Positions 7,077-14,890 are shown, counted from the stretch's first letter. The stretch: 30,118 nucleotides of DNA from JBDUDK01 sp040002995 (GCA_040002995.1 JBDUDK010000084.1:1-30118), one strand, 5' to 3'. Notes: generated from the letters alone by a model not told the origin. Made by a program: numbers and translations.

Positions 7077-7646
7077 ATGCGCATCGCGGTGTACTGCGGA
7101 TCGAAGACGGGTTCCGACGACAGCTTTCGCGCGGCCGCAGAATCGCTCGGCCACGAACTGGTACGGCGCGGCGTCGGCCTGGTGTACGGCGGCGCGCGAG
7201 TGGGCCTGATGGGTGCTCTCGCGGACACCGTCCTGCGCGGGGGCGGCGAGGTGATCGGGGTCATTCCCGCCCAGCTGCAAGAACGCGAGTTGGCCCACCC
7301 GGGCCTCACCCGGCTACACGTCGTCGGCTCGATGCACGAGCGCAAGGCGCTCATGGCCGACCAGGCCGATGGATTCGTCGCTCTTCCCGGCGGGGTCGGC
7401 ACGCTCGACGAGTTCTTCGAGATGTGGACATGGGGACAACTCGGTATTCACGCCAAGCCCCTCGGATTGCTCGACGTCGACGGGTATTTCACTCACCTAC
7501 TTGCGTTCACCGACGAGATGGTGCGGGCCGGTTTTCTCAGCGCCGCCCATCGGGCGATGATCGCGGTGTCGGCGCTGCCTGGTCCGCTGCTCGACGCCAT
7601 GGCCAACGCTGTCGTGCCGCCTGAGAAATGGCGCGATCTGCGCTGA
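7077..7646 (+). CDS. LOG-family nucleotide phosphoribohydrolase
   Basis: This protein has 189 residues with the Rossmann-like fold of the LOG (lonely guy) family. Such enzymes cleave ribose 5-phosphate from AMP or cytokinin nucleotides. The signature PGGVGTLDEFFE (104-115) contains the catalytic glutamate, and SMHERKALM (85-93) supplies the conserved arginine and lysine. WGQLGIHAKPLGLLDVDGY is also typical. I chose ATG 7077 because MRIAVYCGSKTG is the family start. The frame is open further upstream, but that part overlaps the divergent exporter gene. In bacteria without a plant host the true substrate is usually unknown, so cytokinin synthesis should not be assumed. It stands alone, 42 bases before the next gene. 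Confidence 0.93.
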   Translation: MRIAVYCGSKTGSDDSFRAAAESLGHELVRRGVGLVYGGARVGLMGALADTVLRGGGEVIGVIPAQLQERELAHPGLTRLHVVGSMHERKALMADQADGFVALPGGVGTLDEFFEMWTWGQLGIHAKPLGLLDVDGYFTHLLAFTDEMVRAGFLSAAHRAMIAVSALPGPLLDAMANAVVPPEKWRDLR

Positions 7647-7676
7647 GCCCCAGATGACCGGCTCCGGCCAAGCGGC

Positions 7677-7682
7677 TATCGT
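7677..7682 (+). promoter_or_regulatory. Possible -10 element of the SDR/aldolase operon
   Basis: TATCGT (TANNNT) ends six bases before the ATG at 7689, which has no ribosome binding site. This is the spacing for a leaderless transcript. Confidence 0.4.
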
Positions 7683-7688
7683 GAATCA

Positions 7689-8435
7689 ATGAGCCGGAGC
7701 GTGGCGGTGGTCACGGGAGCCTCCGCCGGAATCGGCGCCGCAACCGCCCGCCGCCTCGCAAGCGAGGGATTCGACGTTGTCCTCGGCGCGCGGCGAATCG
7801 ACCGCCTCCGCGAGATCGCATCATCGATCGGCCCGAACGCCCGCGCCGTCGCGCTCGACGTCACCGACCAAGCGTCGGTCGAAGCGTTCTGCGCCGCCGT
7901 GCCGTCGTGTTCGATACTCGTCAACTCTGCCGGCGGAGCCCTCGGGCTCGACCCGGTACGCGACGCCGACGACACGAAATGGCGCTGGATGTTCGAAGCG
8001 AACGTCCTCGGTACGGTCCGCATGATTCGAGCGCTACTCCCCCGCCTCGAGGCGAGCGGACAGGGCCACATCGTGTTGCTCGGCTCCGTGGCGGGTTACG
8101 AGACCTACCCCGGTGGCGCGGGGTACCACGCGGCCAAGTACCCGATCCACGCGCTGGCCGAGGTGCTGCGCATGGAACTGCTCGGCTCGCCGGTGCGGGT
8201 CACCAACGTCGCGCCCGGCGCCGTGTCCACCGAGTTCTCCCTTGTGCGTTTCGACGGCGACGCCGAACGCGCCGCTCGCGTGTACGACGGATTCACACCC
8301 CTTACCGGCGACGACGTCGCCGACTGCATCGCGTGGGCGGTCACGCGCCCGCCGAATGTCAATGTCGACGAGATCATCGTCAAGCCGATAAGTCAGGCCA
8401 ATGCCCGTATGTTCAACAGGAAGGTGACCGCATGA
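7689..8435 (+). CDS. YdfG-like short-chain dehydrogenase/reductase
   Basis: This protein has 248 residues. The nucleotide-binding motif TGASAGIG is at 9-16, NSAGG at 79-83, and the catalytic set is Asn105, Ser133, Tyr146 and Lys150. The C-terminal part (VSTEFSLVRFDGDAERAARVYDG, FTPLTGDDVAD, PNVNVDEIIVKPISQ) closely follows E. coli YdfG, an NADP-dependent 3-hydroxy acid dehydrogenase acting on serine, 3-hydroxypropionate/malonic semialdehyde and related substrates. The gene overlaps the next one by four bases (ATGA), so the two are translationally coupled. Coupling to an aldolase-type enzyme suggests a shared route for a small oxo- or hydroxy-acid. That pathway is inferred. Confidence 0.9.
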   Translation: MSRSVAVVTGASAGIGAATARRLASEGFDVVLGARRIDRLREIASSIGPNARAVALDVTDQASVEAFCAAVPSCSILVNSAGGALGLDPVRDADDTKWRWMFEANVLGTVRMIRALLPRLEASGQGHIVLLGSVAGYETYPGGAGYHAAKYPIHALAEVLRMELLGSPVRVTNVAPGAVSTEFSLVRFDGDAERAARVYDGFTPLTGDDVADCIAWAVTRPPNVNVDEIIVKPISQANARMFNRKVTA

Positions 8436-9199
8436 CCGTTCCCAAGCCCGTCTTCGCCGGTATCGGCGTGGCGCTCGTGACGTTCTTCGACGAGCACGGC
8501 CACGTCGATCTCGAGTCCACCGCGAAGCACGCCGCCCACCTATCGGGTCGAGGCGTGCGAGCCATCGTGGTGGCGGGAAGCACGGGCGAGGCGGCGCATC
8601 TGTCGACCAAGGAACGGTTGCAGTTGCTCGTCGCGGTCAAGCAAGCCGTGCCCGATTGGATGCCTGTGATCTTGGGCACCGGCCAGCTCGCGGCCGGAGT
8701 CAGCGTTCCCAATCTCACCCGGCGGGCCGCGCAGCAAGGCGCGGCGGCCGCGCTCACCCTCTCGCCCCACCACGGCGACGTGCGCGAGTTCTACGGCGAG
8801 GTCGTCGCGGCGGCGGGCACGATGCCGGTGCTCGCGTATCACTACCCGCAGATGTCAGCGCCGGGGATCTCGCTCGACGACTTGAGGGCGCTGAAGGTGG
8901 CAGGAATCAAAGACTCGACCGGCGATCCCGAACGTCTGCTCGCGACGCTCGCTCATTTCCATCGACCGATCTACACGGGCAACGCCGCGATCGTTGCGTA
9001 CGCGGGAATGCTCGGATGCGCGGGAGCGCTACTGGCCGCGGCGAATCTCGAGCCCGAGCTGTGCGCCGATGCGTTCATGGGCAGTGTGCGTTCACAGCGC
9101 GACCTCCTGTGGGCCCATCAGGTCGTGAGCACGAAGGGCGTGAAGGGCATCAAAGAAGAACTGGCCCATCGCTTCAAAACCTCGTCGGCGATCCGCTGA
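8432..9199 (+). CDS. DapA/NAL-superfamily aldolase, probably not a true DapA
   Basis: This protein has 255 residues, short beside the ~290 of DapA. The Schiff-base lysine is present (Lys160 in GIKDSTGD), as is the tyrosine corresponding to DapA Tyr133 (Tyr136 in AYHYPQM). The GTTGE loop is GSTGE (49-53). Two DapA hallmarks are missing. The Tyr107 position is His114 in SPHHGD, and the Arg138 position, which holds the aspartate-semialdehyde carboxylate, is Met141. The protein therefore fits the wider N-acetylneuraminate lyase / 2-keto-3-deoxy-acid aldolase family better than dihydrodipicolinate synthase. It is coupled by a 4-bp overlap to a YdfG-like dehydrogenase. It lies tail to tail with dapB, which invites a wrong DapA label. 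The substrate is unknown. Confidence 0.85.
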   Translation: MTVPKPVFAGIGVALVTFFDEHGHVDLESTAKHAAHLSGRGVRAIVVAGSTGEAAHLSTKERLQLLVAVKQAVPDWMPVILGTGQLAAGVSVPNLTRRAAQQGAAAALTLSPHHGDVREFYGEVVAAAGTMPVLAYHYPQMSAPGISLDDLRALKVAGIKDSTGDPERLLATLAHFHRPIYTGNAAIVAYAGMLGCAGALLAAANLEPELCADAFMGSVRSQRDLLWAHQVVSTKGVKGIKEELAHRFKTSSAIR

Positions 9200-9220
9200 T
9201 CGGCCCCACACACTGCCCAG

Positions 9221-9967
9221 TCAGATATCGAGAAGGGCGTCGAGCCCGACAGTGACGCCGGGGCGCGCGCCAATCGCCTTCACCGCCAACATGACGCCGG
9301 GCATGAACGATGACCGATCGTAGGAGTCATGGCGAATCGTGAGCGACTGTCCGGTGGTGCCCAGGATCACCTCTTGATGGGCAACGAGGCCGCTTAGGCG
9401 TACAGAGTGCACGTGGATGCCACCGGGGCCGACGCCACCACGGGCCCCTGCGACCACAGTGTCCTCGGTAGGATCGTCCCCCCACTCCGCGGACGCGGCG
9501 GCCATGCGGCGCGCCGTCATCATGGCCGTGCCACTCGGGGCATCGCGCTTGGCATCGTGGTGCAGTTCGATGATCTCGGCCGATTCGAAAAATGGCGCCG
9601 CGAGCTCGGCGAACCGCATCATCAAGACGGCGCCGATGGCGAAGTTCGGCGCGATCACGCAGTTCGAACGCGTGAACACAGAGCGAAGCTCGCCTACGTC
9701 GGCCTCGGACCAGCCGGTGGTGCCCACCACCGCGTGGGCGCCGTGCGCCGCACACCACCGCAGGTTCTCGCGAGCCGCGTCGACGACCGTGAAGTCGACC
9801 CATACGTCGGCCTCGTGACCGTCGGCTGACGCCGCGCAGTCGGCGCCGTTGGGATCGACTCGCGCGACAAGCTCCAAGGCGGGATCGGCGTCGACGGCCG
9901 AGCAGACCGCACTCCCCATACGTCCACCCGCCCCGAAGACGCCGACCCGCAGGATGTCCAAACCCAA
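9221..9967 (-). CDS. dapB: 4-hydroxy-tetrahydrodipicolinate reductase
   Basis: This protein has 248 residues. It reduces 4-hydroxy-tetrahydrodipicolinate with NAD(P)H in the diaminopimelate/lysine pathway, in the cytoplasm. The N-terminal nucleotide-binding motif is GVFGAGGRMG, and the active-site signature ELHHDAKRDAPSGTA holds the conserved histidines and lysine. The C-terminal region has the usual FMPGVMLAVKAI. No ATG is available. I chose the TTG at 9967 because GGAGG lies nine bases upstream, inside the previous gene. A second TTG at 9961 is possible. It follows the small helical protein gene by four bases, so the two are co-transcribed. The genuine dapA is apparently elsewhere in the genome. 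Confidence 0.93.
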   Translation of the reverse strand: MGLDILRVGVFGAGGRMGSAVCSAVDADPALELVARVDPNGADCAASADGHEADVWVDFTVVDAARENLRWCAAHGAHAVVGTTGWSEADVGELRSVFTRSNCVIAPNFAIGAVLMMRFAELAAPFFESAEIIELHHDAKRDAPSGTAMMTARRMAAASAEWGDDPTEDTVVAGARGGVGPGGIHVHSVRLSGLVAHQEVILGTTGQSLTIRHDSYDRSSFMPGVMLAVKAIGARPGVTVGLDALLDI

Positions 9968-9971
9968 TACG

Positions 9972-10232
9972 TCAGCCCTCCGACGCGCTCGCCGATTTGG
10001 GCGCGAGCACTTGCACGCCTGTTTCCTCGAGTTTTTGGAGATCGCCCACGAGGCGGGCGATCTCGGCGTCGGCGCTGTCGGAGGGCCGATTCGTGCGCTG
10101 CCCGTAGATAATGCGACCGAGGTCGTCGAGCAGGTCGTCGGCCTTGCGCTTGGCCTGGACGTCTTCGACCTTGTCCTTGGCCTTCTCGGCAAGCGAGCTG
10201 GCCTTCTCTTTGGCCTTATCGAGGAATCCCAT
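9972..10232 (-). CDS. Small Lys/Ala-rich helical protein of unknown function
   Basis: This protein has 86 residues. The first ~40 (MGFLDKAKEKASSLAEKAKDKVEDVQAK) form a charged amphipathic helix with heptad-like Ala/Lys spacing. The middle (DDLLDDLGRIIYGQRTNR) and a second helix (AEIARLVGDLQKLEETGV) follow. No cysteine, membrane segment or catalytic motif is seen. The ATG at 10232 has a good GGAAGGA ribosome binding site. The gene lies directly upstream of dapB, four bases from its start, and carries that gene's ribosome binding site. I recognise the type as a small hypothetical protein of actinobacteria but know no function. It may bind a membrane or another protein. Confidence 0.8.
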   Translation of the reverse strand: MGFLDKAKEKASSLAEKAKDKVEDVQAKRKADDLLDDLGRIIYGQRTNRPSDSADAEIARLVGDLQKLEETGVQVLAPKSASASEG

Positions 10233-10276
10233 CGGTGTCCTTCCACGGGGGTTTGGGTTGCTGTAGGAATCCTCGC

Positions 10277-11074
10277 ATGCACCACGGCATCAGCGCGCCG
10301 AACGCGGCATCACCGTCCGAGCTCGTCGCCCTGGCCGTCGACGCGGAACGAGCCGGGTGGCAGGGATTCTTTCTTTGGGACCACCTGCAGTTCATCAAAG
10401 CGGCCGGCATCGCCCTCGCTGACCCGATCGTCACGCTCGGCGCGATCGCTCAAGCGACCTCGACGATTCGCATCGGCGCCATCGTGACGCCCGTGCCTCG
10501 ACGCCGGCCGTGGAAGCTGGCCAAGGAGATCACCACACTCGACCACTTGAGCGGGGGCCGGGTAATTTTCGGTGTGGGCCTTGGGTGGCCGCCGGAGGAC
10601 GAGTTCGCGTGCTTCGGGGAGCCGGCGCGCGATCGCGAGAGGGCCGAGCGTCTCGACGAGGGCCTCGCGATCATCGCGGGACTCTGGAGCGGCGAGCCGT
10701 TCAGCTTCAGCGGCCGACACTTCACGGTCGATGCGGCGTGGTTCCTGCCGCCGCCGTTGCAGCAGCCGCGGCCGCCCGTTTGGGTGGCCGCGATGTCGAA
10801 CCACCCGGGTCCGTACCGGCGTGCCGCGCGTTGGGATGGCATCGTGCCGATCCACCCCGACGGTGTACCGCTCCCCCCCGACGATGTCGCGGCCGCGCGC
10901 GAGCGATGTCTCGGGGCGCATGCCGGTTTTGACCTCGTCGCTTCGGCGTCTCCTGGTGTGGCCACATCCGAGTACGCGGACGCCGGCGCGACCTGGCTGC
11001 TCGAGTCGTGCGGCATCGCGGAAGGGTGGCCCAACGGCCTGCGCCGCCGTGTGCTCGACGGTCCGCCCGCATGA
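10277..11074 (+). CDS. Luciferase-like F420-dependent oxidoreductase
   Basis: This protein has 265 residues and belongs to the bacterial luciferase-like monooxygenase (LLM) superfamily, whose actinobacterial members mostly use coenzyme F420. Typical stretches are AERAGWQGFFLWDHLQF, GAIAQATSTIRIGAIVTPVPRRRPWKLAKEITTLDHLSGGRVIFGVGLGW and PPVWVAAMSNHP. The last part (about 215-265) is shorter than in many members. The ATG at 10277 is eight bases after AGGA; an upstream ATG at 10235 gives a non-homologous extension. The stop overlaps the glycosidase start by four bases (ATGA), so the two are translationally coupled. The cofactor is assigned by family, and the substrate is unknown. Confidence 0.88.
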   Translation: MHHGISAPNAASPSELVALAVDAERAGWQGFFLWDHLQFIKAAGIALADPIVTLGAIAQATSTIRIGAIVTPVPRRRPWKLAKEITTLDHLSGGRVIFGVGLGWPPEDEFACFGEPARDRERAERLDEGLAIIAGLWSGEPFSFSGRHFTVDAAWFLPPPLQQPRPPVWVAAMSNHPGPYRRAARWDGIVPIHPDGVPLPPDDVAAARERCLGAHAGFDLVASASPGVATSEYADAGATWLLESCGIAEGWPNGLRRRVLDGPPA

Positions 11075-12378
11075 TCAAGATCGCGTTCATCGGCGCCGGC
11101 AGCGTGGTGTTCACCCGCGAGCTGCTCACTGATATCTGCTCGTCACCCGAGCTGTCCGGATGCCACATCGCGTTGCACGACATCGACGCGGATCGCCTCG
11201 CGACGGCCGACGCGGTCGCCCGTTGGACGGCCGGCGCGTTGAACGCGGCGCCCGTCATCACGAGCCATCTTGATCGACGGGCGGCCGTCGACGGCGCGCA
11301 GTACGTGATCAACATGGTGCAGGTCGGGATGCACGACGCCACCCTCGTCGACTTCGAGATCCCGAAGCGCTACGGCCTCAGGCAAACGATCGCGGACTCC
11401 TACGGCATCGGAGGCATCTTTCGCGCGCTACGTACGTTCGGTCTGCTCGAGGACTTGGCGACCGATATGGCGGCGGCCGGCGCCGATGGGGCGTGGCTTC
11501 TCAACTACACGAATCCGATGGCGATGAACTGTTGGTTCACATATGCGTCGACACCCGTGCAAAACATCGTGGGACTTTGCCATTCCGTTCAACACACCAC
11601 CCGCCACCTCGCGAACCTGGCGGGCGTTCCCTTTGCCGAGATCGACTTCGTCGGCGCCGGCATCAACCATCAGGCGTGGATCCTGCGGCTGACCACCGAT
11701 GGTCGCGATCTGTATCCGGCGGTTGACGCCGCGCTCGCACGCGACCCGGAGTCGGCGCGGCGCGTGCGGGTCGAGCTCTACCGCCGCTTTGGCTACTTCC
11801 CCACCGAATCGAGCGAACACGCCGCGGAATATGTGCCGTGGTTCCTCAACCACGACGACCAGATCGATCACTTCCGCATTCCGATCGACGAGTACGTCAA
11901 TCGCAGCGAGGCCAATCTGCGCTACTACGAACGCACGAAGGAGAAGCTCGCCGCCGGCGAAGGATTCTCGCTCGATCGCAGCGTGGAGTACGCGGTTGAG
12001 ATCATCCACGCGTTGGAGACGGGAGACGCGCGCGTCGTCTACGGCAACGTGGCGAACGTCGGGCTGATATCGAATCTTCCCGAGGGCGCGTGTGTGGAAG
12101 TCCCGTGTGTTGTCGACGCTGATGGCCTTCGGCCGCAGAAAGTTGGTGACCTCCCCGCCCAATGCGCGGCGCTCAACCGAGTGACGCTCAACGTCGCTGA
12201 GCTCGTCGTGCGGGCGGCGCTCGACGAGGATCCCGCGCAGATACGGCGCGCGGCGATGCTCGATCCCAACGTGTCTTCGAAGCTCACCATCGATGCGATC
12301 TGGTCGCTGTGCGATGACCTCGTCGAGGCCCATCGCGAACGATTGCCGCAACCGCTTCGGGTCACCCTTACTCGGTGA
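11071..12378 (+). CDS. Family 4 glycoside hydrolase (alpha-galactosidase/alpha-glucosidase type)
   Basis: This protein has 435 residues. GH4 enzymes split glycosides by an NAD- and metal-dependent oxidation-elimination mechanism in the cytoplasm. The dinucleotide loop is GAGS (8-11), NYTNPM is at 145-150, and the metal ligands are Cys170 (LCHSVQ) and His200 (GINHQAW). The segment YFPTESSEHAAEYVPWF is typical of the MelA/AglA branch. The exact sugar (alpha-galactoside, alpha-glucoside or a glucuronide) cannot be told. The gene is coupled to the upstream F420 oxidoreductase and overlaps the convergent amidohydrolase by 11 bp. No sugar transporter or sugar regulator is next to it, which is unusual for a GH4 gene. 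Confidence 0.9.
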   Translation: MIKIAFIGAGSVVFTRELLTDICSSPELSGCHIALHDIDADRLATADAVARWTAGALNAAPVITSHLDRRAAVDGAQYVINMVQVGMHDATLVDFEIPKRYGLRQTIADSYGIGGIFRALRTFGLLEDLATDMAAAGADGAWLLNYTNPMAMNCWFTYASTPVQNIVGLCHSVQHTTRHLANLAGVPFAEIDFVGAGINHQAWILRLTTDGRDLYPAVDAALARDPESARRVRVELYRRFGYFPTESSEHAAEYVPWFLNHDDQIDHFRIPIDEYVNRSEANLRYYERTKEKLAAGEGFSLDRSVEYAVEIIHALETGDARVVYGNVANVGLISNLPEGACVEVPCVVDADGLRPQKVGDLPAQCAALNRVTLNVAELVVRAALDEDPAQIRRAAMLDPNVSSKLTIDAIWSLCDDLVEAHRERLPQPLRVTLTR

Positions 12379-13423
12379 TACGCAGAAGCCTCCGCGCGTT
12401 GCCCGCGTAAACCTGTTCAAGAACATCGCGCGGTAGGTCGATGGCCGAGATGCGCCAGCGCCCTTGCGGCGGCACCCGCGCACCGGGCGCGTAGTCAAAA
12501 TGCTCATCGTCGGATTCGAGAAAGCGGAAATGCAGCGCGTAGTCGGCGACGCTGGGTGGGAAGCAATCCGTTCCGAAGAGAACGCGATCGGGGTGGCCGA
12601 CAATCAGCCGGCGGGTCGCGCGGGGCTGGCGGCCCAGCTCGCCAAGACGAGCCGCGATGTCGATGGCGAGGTTCGGGTAGCCGTCGAGGAGGCGGGCCAC
12701 CCACACGAGGTCCTCCGCGCAGTTGCCGACGTGGGCGCCGATGAAGGTGGTGTCCGGATGAGTCGCGACGACAGCCTCGAACGCGTCGAGCAGCCGCGAT
12801 AACGCCGGCATCGACTCGCCGCCGAACCACCAATCGGGATGGACCGCCAACTCTTCGAGACGCTCGTTGTAACGATCGACGGGCGCGAAGAACGCCACAG
12901 GGTCGGCGGTGTGCATGAGCACCGGAAGGCCCAGCACGCCTGCGGCCGCAAACGCGTCGGAGAGACGGGGATCATCGGGTAAGACGAGGTTCCCGCGGAC
13001 GTCGCGTACTCCGAGCCCGAGGTCCTTCCACACCTTGAGGCCGCGTGCTCCTCGCCGCGCGGCGTCGCGCAGTTGTGCGTCGAGCGCCGCGGGCGTCTCC
13101 CCTGTGGTGAGCACAGTCCAATCGAGATGGCAGAAGGTCAGGAAACGTCCGGGATGGGCGCGGTCGTAACGATCGAGATTCGCCTCGAGTTCATCGCCCC
13201 AGCGGCCGTCGAGGTTGACGACCGTCGCGACGTTGCACGCGTCCATCAAGGAAATCAGCGCGCCGACGTCGCTCGTCATCCAGTCGCGCGCTAGCCACCG
13301 TCCCAGATGGTTGTGGGCGTCGATGCAGGGCACGCACGATCGGGGCACGGCGGTTTCGTGCAGGCGCACCTGGGGCCGCGGCTCGTAGAGACGCAGCGGA
13401 AGATCGGGTGAGGCGGGCTCCAT
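12368..13423 (-). CDS. Amidohydrolase-family (TIM-barrel) metal-dependent hydrolase
   Basis: This protein has 351 residues. The metal motif HxH is His37-Asn-His39 (DAHNHLGRW). His171 (LMHTADP), His231 (GAHVGN) and Asp286 (LFGTDCFPP) complete the set seen in the amidohydrolase-2/ACMSD-like group, which hydrolyses or decarboxylates ring-derived acids. There is no signal peptide, so it acts in the cytoplasm. The ATG at 13423 lies 20 bases after the HtrA-like gene, and the two are probably one operon. The 3' end overlaps the GH4 gene. The substrate is unknown. All metal ligands are present, so the enzyme should be active. Confidence 0.87.
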   Translation of the reverse strand: MEPASPDLPLRLYEPRPQVRLHETAVPRSCVPCIDAHNHLGRWLARDWMTSDVGALISLMDACNVATVVNLDGRWGDELEANLDRYDRAHPGRFLTFCHLDWTVLTTGETPAALDAQLRDAARRGARGLKVWKDLGLGVRDVRGNLVLPDDPRLSDAFAAAGVLGLPVLMHTADPVAFFAPVDRYNERLEELAVHPDWWFGGESMPALSRLLDAFEAVVATHPDTTFIGAHVGNCAEDLVWVARLLDGYPNLAIDIAARLGELGRQPRATRRLIVGHPDRVLFGTDCFPPSVADYALHFRFLESDDEHFDYAPGARVPPQGRWRISAIDLPRDVLEQVYAGNARRLLRITE

Positions 13424-13443
13424 CGCCGCCCATCGTGGCCTGA

Positions 13444-14316
13444 TTACGACGCGGGCGCGAACACCACCGTGACGCTTTGCTCGTCGACACCGCGTACGAA
13501 CTCCACCACGAGGGTCTCGCCGGCCGCGTCGAGCGCGCTGAAGAGGTCGTCGGCCGTACGCAACTCGACGTCACCGGCCTTGACGAGCAGATCACCCGCC
13601 ACGATGCCTGCGTTCGCCGCGGGCGAAGCGTCCTCGACGGCCCGCACCAGCAGGCCTTCGCGCTCAGGAAGTCCGACGGCGCGCCGGAGCCGCGCCGCGA
13701 CCCGTGACGGCACGATCGCCACACCGATACGGCGGTGCTCGGGCGAACGACCCGCGGCGAGCGCATCGACGCGACCGCGCAGGTCAGCGTCGGCGGGCAC
13801 CGCGAGGTAGAAGCCGAAGCCGATGCGGTGGGTGTTGAGGGCCACCAATTTTGCGTTGGGGTCGAGGACCGGGCCGCCTGACGAGCCCGGGCCCAATGGG
13901 GCGGTGTGTTCGACGCTGCCGTGGATCCGGCGACCGCGTGGCCCCCGAAACGAACGCCCCGTGGCGCTTACGAGCCCCATCGTGACGCGTCCCCCCGCGG
14001 CGCACGCGAACACGACATCGCCGGCCTCAACCGGCTCCGTCGCCCAATCGAGCGGGGCGATCGCGCCCGTATCGACGGTGAGCACGGCGAGGTCGCCCTC
14101 CTCGTCGACACCGACGGCGGCGGCCTGCTCGACGCGGCCGTCGGCAAAGGTCACCGAAGTGGTGGTGTCGCGCAGATTGTGGGCGTTCGTCAGCACCTGG
14201 CCCGCAGCGACCACGATGCCGGTGCCCCGACCGTTTCGTCCGATCGCCACGACGGCCGGGCCCACCTGATCACGCACCCGCTTGGTCGCTCGGCGCAGCT
14301 CATCGAAAATTTCCAC
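13444..14316 (-). CDS. HtrA/DegP-like serine protease with a PDZ domain, no export signal
   Basis: This protein has 290 residues. The trypsin-like domain (about 15-180) has the full triad: His46 (VLTNAHNL), Asp75 (EGDLAVLTV) and Ser146 (GPGSSGGPV). One PDZ domain follows (about 190-285: GIVAGDLLVKAGDVELRTADDLFSALD). The N-terminus MEIFDELRRATKRVRDQVGPAVVAIG carries neither signal peptide nor membrane anchor, unlike most HtrA proteins, so it appears cytoplasmic. The GTG at 14316 is preceded by AGGAG at six bases. It diverges from a HxlR regulator across a 142-bp region with two inverted repeats and may be regulated by it. An amidohydrolase follows 20 bases downstream. Confidence 0.9.
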   Translation of the reverse strand: MEIFDELRRATKRVRDQVGPAVVAIGRNGRGTGIVVAAGQVLTNAHNLRDTTTSVTFADGRVEQAAAVGVDEEGDLAVLTVDTGAIAPLDWATEPVEAGDVVFACAAGGRVTMGLVSATGRSFRGPRGRRIHGSVEHTAPLGPGSSGGPVLDPNAKLVALNTHRIGFGFYLAVPADADLRGRVDALAAGRSPEHRRIGVAIVPSRVAARLRRAVGLPEREGLLVRAVEDASPAANAGIVAGDLLVKAGDVELRTADDLFSALDAAGETLVVEFVRGVDEQSVTVVFAPAS

Positions 14317-14339
14317 TGGTGTCTCCTGAGTCGCTTGTT

Positions 14340-14356
14340 ACTTGCATTACGCAAGT
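14340..14356. promoter_or_regulatory. Likely HxlR operator
   Basis: ACTTGC, five bases, GCAAGT is a dyad in the gap between the divergent protease and HxlR genes, 24 bases before the protease start. Winged-helix regulators of the MarR/HxlR type bind dyads of about this size, often with TTGC/GCAA cores. Binding by the neighbouring HxlR protein is inferred. Confidence 0.55.
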
Positions 14357-14386
14357 GACACACTACCCAAAACGGCACGAAACGTG

Positions 14387-14434
14387 AACTGTTCGCGTTT
14401 CGAGTGCATAGAGAGCCTCGAAACGCGAACAGTT
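14387..14434. repeat. Perfect 18-bp inverted repeat with a 12-base centre
   Basis: AACTGTTCGCGTTTCGAG at 14387-14404 is the exact reverse complement of 14417-14434. It ends 24 bases before the HxlR start codon. As DNA it is a large dyad; as RNA it would be a very stable hairpin just ahead of the ribosome binding site. It is far longer than one repressor half-site normally needs. Confidence 0.9.
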
Positions 14435-14458
14435 GCGCGAAGACGGTCTGGAGGCTCA

Positions 14459-14890
14459 GTGCACCTGGAAGGATCGCCGCTCGTGGAACCGCTCGATCGG
14501 GCCCTCGCCCTTCTCGGCGACCGCTGGTCGCTCCTCGTGGTGGAGGCCCTGCTCGCGGGGCCCCTCCGTTTCGGCGAAGTCGCCGCCGCGGTACCGGGCA
14601 TCGCGCCGAACATCTTGACCAGGCGGCTGGCCCACCTCACGAAGGCGGGCCTGGTGGCGGCCACCCCGTACTCGCACCGGCCAGTTCGCCTCAGCTACGG
14701 CCTGACAGCGACGGGCGCCGAGCTCGTCAGCGTCGTCGACCAGCTGACCTCGTGGGCCGCCCGGCACGAAGGGCTCGACGCGCCCCATCACCACGACGCC
14801 TGCGGTACCCCATTGGAGTCGCGGCCGTGGTGCCCGACCTGTGAACGGGTGGTCGACACCGACGAGGTGTCAGAGGTCAGCTGGGCTTAG
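14459..14890 (+). CDS. HxlR-family winged-helix transcriptional regulator
   Basis: This protein has 143 residues. The HxlR core is clear (ALLGDRWSLLVVEALLAGPLRFGEVAAAVPGIAPNILTRRLAHLTKAGLV, about 17-65). After a helix, the tail contains His110-112, Cys115, Cys125 and Cys128 (HHHDACG then WCPTC), which look like a small zinc-binding knuckle. I chose the GTG at 14459 because GGAGG lies four bases upstream; the open frame begins earlier, but that part crosses the inverted repeat and reads as non-protein. It diverges from the HtrA-like protease gene. Its stop overlaps that of the M16 protease by 14 bp. A redox or metal signal is possible but not shown. Confidence 0.9.
   Translation: MHLEGSPLVEPLDRALALLGDRWSLLVVEALLAGPLRFGEVAAAVPGIAPNILTRRLAHLTKAGLVAATPYSHRPVRLSYGLTATGAELVSVVDQLTSWAARHEGLDAPHHHDACGTPLESRPWCPTCERVVDTDEVSEVSWA

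Noticed and set aside
7077..7646. Cytokinin-producing enzyme by name of family
   Set aside because: LOG proteins occur widely in bacteria with no plant link; only the hydrolase family can be supported.
8432..9199. Plain assignment as dapA
   Set aside because: Two substrate-binding residues are missing and the chain is short.
10235..10276. Earlier ATG for the F420 oxidoreductase
   Set aside because: It adds 14 residues unlike the family and lacks a ribosome binding site, whereas the ATG at 10277 has one.
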